Below the pieces are notes generated by a model. That model was not told the DNA's origin and searched no databases. It worked only from the letters and a program-made list of their open reading frames with translations. A stretch of DNA of 64,000 nucleotides from Patulibacter defluvii. Lineage in GTDB: Bacteria > Actinomycetota > Thermoleophilia > Solirubrobacterales > Solirubrobacteraceae. This document shows, piece by piece, positions 60,739 through 64,000 of the stretch. Where the stretch lies: positions 113,230-177,229 of the forward strand of contig NZ_JAWZSQ010000009.1 in the NCBI RefSeq assembly GCF_034096925.1, written 5' to 3'. Numbering within the stretch: the stretch's first letter is position 1; every line of letters starts with the position of its first letter. The translations under genes and the position numbers were made by a program.

Positions 60739-62241
60739 CTACAGCCCGACGATCACCGACTTGGTCTCCAGGTAGTTGTTCAGGACCTCCTCGCCCATCT
60801 CCCGACCCCAGCCGCTCTGCTTGTAGCCGCCGAAGGGCAGCTCGGCGCTGAACACGTGGTACGTGTTGACGTGGACGGTGCCGGCCTTGATCCGCTTCGC
60901 CAGCCGGTGGGCCTTCGAGATGTCGCGGGTCCAGATCCCGGCCGCCAGCCCGTAGTGGGAGTCGTTGGCCTGGCGGGCCAGGTCGTCGACGTCGCTGAAG
61001 GGCAGGGCCGCGATCACCGGCCCGAAGACCTCCTCGCGGACGATCGCGTGGCTGGCGTCGGCACCCGTGATCACCGTCGGCTCGACGTAGTAGCCGGGAC
61101 GGTCGATCGCGTTGCCGCCGGCGACCGGGCTGGCGCCCTGCTCCTGGCCGACCTTCAGGTAGCCGGTCACGCGCTCGAACTGCTCCTGCGAGACCAGCGG
61201 GCCCATCTCGGTCTCGGCGTCGAGGCCATAGCCGACCTTGATCGCCTTCGCCGCCTGCGAGACGCCCTCGACCACCCGGTCGAACTGGTCCTGCTGGACG
61301 TAGAGCCGCGAGCCGGCCGAGCAGACCTCGCCCTGGTTGAAGAAGATCCCCTGGGCGGCGCCGGCGATCGCGGCGTCGACGTCGGCGTCGGAGAAGACGA
61401 CGTTCGGCGACTTGCCGCCCAGCTCCAGCGAGACCCGCTTGAGGTTGCCGGTCGCCGCGCGGGCGATCAGCTTGCCGACCTCGGTCGAGCCGGTGAACGC
61501 GACCTTGTCGACGTCGGGGTGCTCGGCCAGCCGCGCGCCGGCGGTCTCGCCGTAGCCCGGGACGATGTTGACCACGCCGGCGGGGACGCCCGCCTCGAGC
61601 AGCAGCTCGCCGAGCCGCAGCGCCGACAGCGGAGTCTGCTCGGCCGGCTTCAGGACCACCGTGTTGCCGGTCGTCAGCGCCGGGCCGAGCTTCCAGGCCG
61701 CCATCAGCAGCGGGAAGTTCCAGGGAATGATCTGGCCGACGACGCCGAGCGGCTCGCGCAGCGTGTAGGCGTGGAACTCGGTGTCGGCCGGGACGTAGGG
61801 CACCGACGGGGTGACCGTGCCGCCCTTGAGCTTCGTCGCCCAGCCGGCCATGTACCAGAAGAGGTCGGCGGCGAGCGCGACGTCGGCGGCCTGAGCAACG
61901 GCCTTCGGCTTGCCGTTGTCGAGCGAGTCGAGCTCGGCCAGCTCCTCGGCGTTCTCGGCGATCAGGTCGCCGATCCGGTGGATGATCCGGCCCCGCTCCG
62001 AGGGGCTGATCCGCGACCACGGACCCTCGAAGGCGCGGCGGGCGGCGGCGACGGCGCGGTCGATGTCCTCCGCCCCGCCCTCGGCGACGACGGCCAGCAC
62101 CTGGCCGGTGCCGGGGTCGATCGTCTCGAAGGTCTTGCCCGAGGCCGCGTCGACCAACTGGCCGTCGATCAGCAGCTGCTTGGTGCCCTGGAGGAAGCCG
62201 GCGGCGGCGCTCGCGGTCGGCGTGTCGATGGTGGTGGCCAT
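60739..62241 (-). CDS. NAD(P)-dependent aldehyde dehydrogenase
   Basis: 500 residues with all ALDH-superfamily motifs: PWNFP (N175), TGSTEVGK (250-257), catalytic base in LELGGKSPN (E273), nucleophile in FNQGEVCSAGS (C307) and EEVFGPV, PFGGYKQSGWGRE near the end. The sequence resembles phenylacetaldehyde/betaine-aldehyde-type members. It converts an aldehyde to the acid. Divergent from a GAF regulator whose likely operator lies in the 208-bp gap. AAGGA lies upstream of the ATG, somewhat distant. Confidence 0.93.
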   Translation of the reverse strand: MATTIDTPTASAAAGFLQGTKQLLIDGQLVDAASGKTFETIDPGTGQVLAVVAEGGAEDIDRAVAAARRAFEGPWSRISPSERGRIIHRIGDLIAENAEELAELDSLDNGKPKAVAQAADVALAADLFWYMAGWATKLKGGTVTPSVPYVPADTEFHAYTLREPLGVVGQIIPWNFPLLMAAWKLGPALTTGNTVVLKPAEQTPLSALRLGELLLEAGVPAGVVNIVPGYGETAGARLAEHPDVDKVAFTGSTEVGKLIARAATGNLKRVSLELGGKSPNVVFSDADVDAAIAGAAQGIFFNQGEVCSAGSRLYVQQDQFDRVVEGVSQAAKAIKVGYGLDAETEMGPLVSQEQFERVTGYLKVGQEQGASPVAGGNAIDRPGYYVEPTVITGADASHAIVREEVFGPVIAALPFSDVDDLARQANDSHYGLAAGIWTRDISKAHRLAKRIKAGTVHVNTYHVFSAELPFGGYKQSGWGREMGEEVLNNYLETKSVIVGL

Positions 62242-62326
62242 GGTGGCGGTCCGTTCCTTCGCTCGGGATCTCCCGGCACCGTGCCGGGTCGGTGACGCGA
62301 ACGTACGCCCGCGCCCGTTGCCCCGA

Positions 62327-62350
62327 CGTTGCCGGCAGCGAGCGGCAACG
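62327..62350. promoter_or_regulatory. Inverted repeat in the aldehyde dehydrogenase/regulator promoter gap
   Basis: CGTTGCCG (62327-62334) and CGGCAACG (62343-62350) with an 8-nt spacer; a further GTTGCC half-site starts at 62318. A natural operator candidate for the divergent GAF regulator. Confidence 0.5.
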
Positions 62351-62449
62351 CGCCAACTACGGGCGACGGCGGTCGAACCAGCGCCGCGCGGCCGACTTCC
62401 CCGCGAGCGCCCGCGCGCGAGCGCGTAGTCTCGGATCCGGAGAGAGTCC

Positions 62450-64000
62450 ATGCCGAGGACCGCGATCGACCCGTGGGCCGCGTTCGACGCCGCCACCGAC
62501 CCGCTGCGCCACGCGCTCCGGCTCGCGCGCCTGAACGAGACCGCCCGCTCCGGCCAGCGGGTCGCCGACGCGGTCCGCTCGGTGATCGACCGCTCGTGGC
62601 AACGCTCGGCGGCCGCCGGGGTCGACCCCTCGGGCGACCGCGCCCCGGTCCCGCTCGACGGCGACGCGCTCGAGCTGCGGCGGATCGCCCATCCGCTGGC
62701 CCCCGTCAGCGGGATCCTGGGGCGGGTGCTGCGGCAGCTCTCGGCCAACGGGCCGCACGTGCTGGCGCTGAGCGACGGCAGCGGGCTGCTGCTGTGGGTC
62801 GACGGCGCGGACGCGACGATCGAGCGGGCCAGCGACGAGATGGGCTTCGCCGCCGGCGCCGACTGGAGCGAGCGGGCCGCCGGCACCAACGCCGTCGGGA
62901 CCGCGCTGGCCGAGGACCACGCGGTCCAGATCTTCAGCGCCGAGCACTTCCGGCCCGCGGTCCACGGCTGGACCTGCTCGGCGGCCCCGATCCACGACCC
63001 CGAGACCGGCGAGGTGCTCGGGGTGCTCGACGCGACCGCCGACCTGCGGACCGTCGACCCGCGGACGCTGCCGTTCCTGGCCGGCGCCGCGCGCGCCGCC
63101 GAGGAGGCCCTGCGCGCCCGTGCCCGGCGACGCGACGCGCGACTGCTGGAGCAGGCCCGCCAGCGCCCGGCGGGGGCGCCGGCGCCGGTTCTGGCCCTGA
63201 GCCCGCGCGGGCGAGTGATCGACCTCGAGGGCGGCGCCGGGCGGCCCGGCGACGAGGCCCGCGACGGGCGCTGGCGGCTGCCGGTCCCGGGACCGGAGGG
63301 CGGCGAGCTGCTGCTACCCGACGGCCGCACCGGGCACGCGGTGGCGGTCGGCGACGCCGGCTTCCTCGTCTATCCGACGGAGCGCCCGAGCCGGCCGCGG
63401 CCGCGGATCGCCCTCCAGCTGCTGGGGACCGCCAGCCCGCTGGCCGGGATCGGCACGCCGAGCCCGGTCCACGGCGCCGCCCCCAGTCATGTTCCGCTCA
63501 GCCGCAGCCACGCCGAGCTGCTGGCGCTGCTGGTCGCCCACCGCGACGGCCTCAGCGCCGAGCGGCTGGCCGTGCTGCTGCACGGCGACCAGGCCAACGA
63601 CAGCACCGCCCGGGCTGCCTGCTCGCGGCTGCGGTCGCGGCTGCCGGGGGCGGTCCTGACCCGGCCCTACCGGCTGGCCCCGGGCGTCGCCAGCGACCTC
63701 GACGACGTCCGCACGCGGCTGGCGGAGGGCGACCTGGTCGGGGCCGTCGCGGCCTACCGCGGGCCGCTGCTGCCCGACAGCCGGGCGCCCGGGGTCCGCG
63801 ACGTCGCCGACGCGCTCCACGCCGAGCTGCGCGGGGCGCTGCTGGAGGCCGGCGACGCCGAGGCGCTGGCCGCCTGGTGCGCCCGCCCCCACGGCTCCGA
63901 CGACCTGCGGGCGGCCGAGGCGCTGGTGCGGGCGCTGCCGCCCGGCGACCCGCGGCGCGGCGCCGCCGCCGGTCGGATCGCCGCCCTCCGCCGCCGGCTC
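62450..64000 (+). CDS. AcoR-like GAF transcriptional regulator, truncated by window edge
   Basis: 517 codons visible, still open at 64000. The N-terminal part (RSVIDRSWQRSAAAGVDP) and a GAF domain (about 75-215, with EMGFAAGADWSERAAGTNAVG and GVLDATADLR) are typical of AcoR/GAF activators of aldehyde and acetoin metabolism. There is no sigma-54 AAA domain; instead a winged-helix-like segment follows (HAELLALLVAHRDGLSAERL, SRLRSRLPGAVLTRPYRLAP). The ATG has SD GGAGAGAG. Position predicts regulation of the divergent aldehyde dehydrogenase. Confidence 0.87.
   Translation, partial: MPRTAIDPWAAFDAATDPLRHALRLARLNETARSGQRVADAVRSVIDRSWQRSAAAGVDPSGDRAPVPLDGDALELRRIAHPLAPVSGILGRVLRQLSANGPHVLALSDGSGLLLWVDGADATIERASDEMGFAAGADWSERAAGTNAVGTALAEDHAVQIFSAEHFRPAVHGWTCSAAPIHDPETGEVLGVLDATADLRTVDPRTLPFLAGAARAAEEALRARARRRDARLLEQARQRPAGAPAPVLALSPRGRVIDLEGGAGRPGDEARDGRWRLPVPGPEGGELLLPDGRTGHAVAVGDAGFLVYPTERPSRPRPRIALQLLGTASPLAGIGTPSPVHGAAPSHVPLSRSHAELLALLVAHRDGLSAERLAVLLHGDQANDSTARAACSRLRSRLPGAVLTRPYRLAPGVASDLDDVRTRLAEGDLVGAVAAYRGPLLPDSRAPGVRDVADALHAELRGALLEAGDAEALAAWCARPHGSDDLRAAEALVRALPPGDPRRGAAAGRIAALRRRL

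Overview
The window is very GC-rich (roughly 70 percent or more) and dense in genes. Many starts are GTG, and many genes overlap their neighbour by an ATGA or GTGA stop/start (7032-7035, 8486-8489, 14113-14116, 17421-17424, 19953-19956, 20869-20872, 25610-25613, 38080-38083, 43461-43464, 44975-44978). An Rpf-type cell-wall lytic protein, a mycobacterial-type two-domain fatty acyl-CoA reductase, a fused indolepyruvate:ferredoxin oxidoreductase, PucR/GntR/TetR regulators and a Cys-bracketed basic module at the end of a secreted hydrolase suggest an actinobacterium. My best guess is the Solirubrobacterales/Thermoleophilia lineage. This is inference, since no rRNA or other marker is present. No tRNA, rRNA, CRISPR array, phage or IS transposase was recognised.

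Layout. 1-1044: a Ser/Thr kinase running off the left edge. 1.3-4.1 kb: fatty acyl-CoA reductase facing a TetR regulator. 4.2-7.6 kb: a polyphosphate operon in which one CHAD domain appears split over two overlapping genes upstream of ppk1. 7.7-11.2 kb: an ABC-2 exporter, a self-inhibited Fic enzyme and a GNAT acetyltransferase. 11.3-13.5 kb: a secreted CocE-type hydrolase. 13.5-22.3 kb: a complete Kdp potassium system with unusual architecture: histidine-kinase half of KdpD, KdpE, a tiny membrane ORF, KdpF, KdpA, KdpC, KdpB, sensor half of KdpD, and a USP-like membrane protein. 22.3-24.7 kb: TetR plus a 14-TM MFS pump with three operator-like repeats. 24.8-28.6 kb: metallophosphoesterase, a hypothetical protein, a Cys-less S18 paralogue, a 740-bp gene-free structured region and a Tim44-like protein. 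28.7-42.4 kb: aldo-keto reductase, two acyltransferase-3 paralogues, and a five-gene envelope-glycan operon (two methyltransferases, GT2, two GT-C paralogues), then small orphan enzymes and a fatty-acid desaturase. 42.5-56.5 kb: catabolic island with a ribose-type ABC importer, hydantoinase HyuA/HyuB, Leu/Phe-type dehydrogenase, GntR regulator and giant IOR. 56.5-64 kb: secreted glycosidase, Rpf-like protein, PucR regulator, a 60-bp tandem-repeat array, an aldehyde dehydrogenase and its divergent GAF regulator (cut by the right edge).

Functional themes are polyphosphate and potassium homeostasis, envelope decoration, and oxidation of amino-acid-like or aldehyde substrates. Non-coding structure is rich: three 37-nt palindromic elements, two 43-nt inverted-arm elements, a perfect 39-bp inverted repeat beside a 166-nt stretch without a single A, and a 60-bp array with two alternating unit types. 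A recurring TANNNT hexamer 5-9 nt before the start codon marks many genes as probably leaderless and was used to choose starts.
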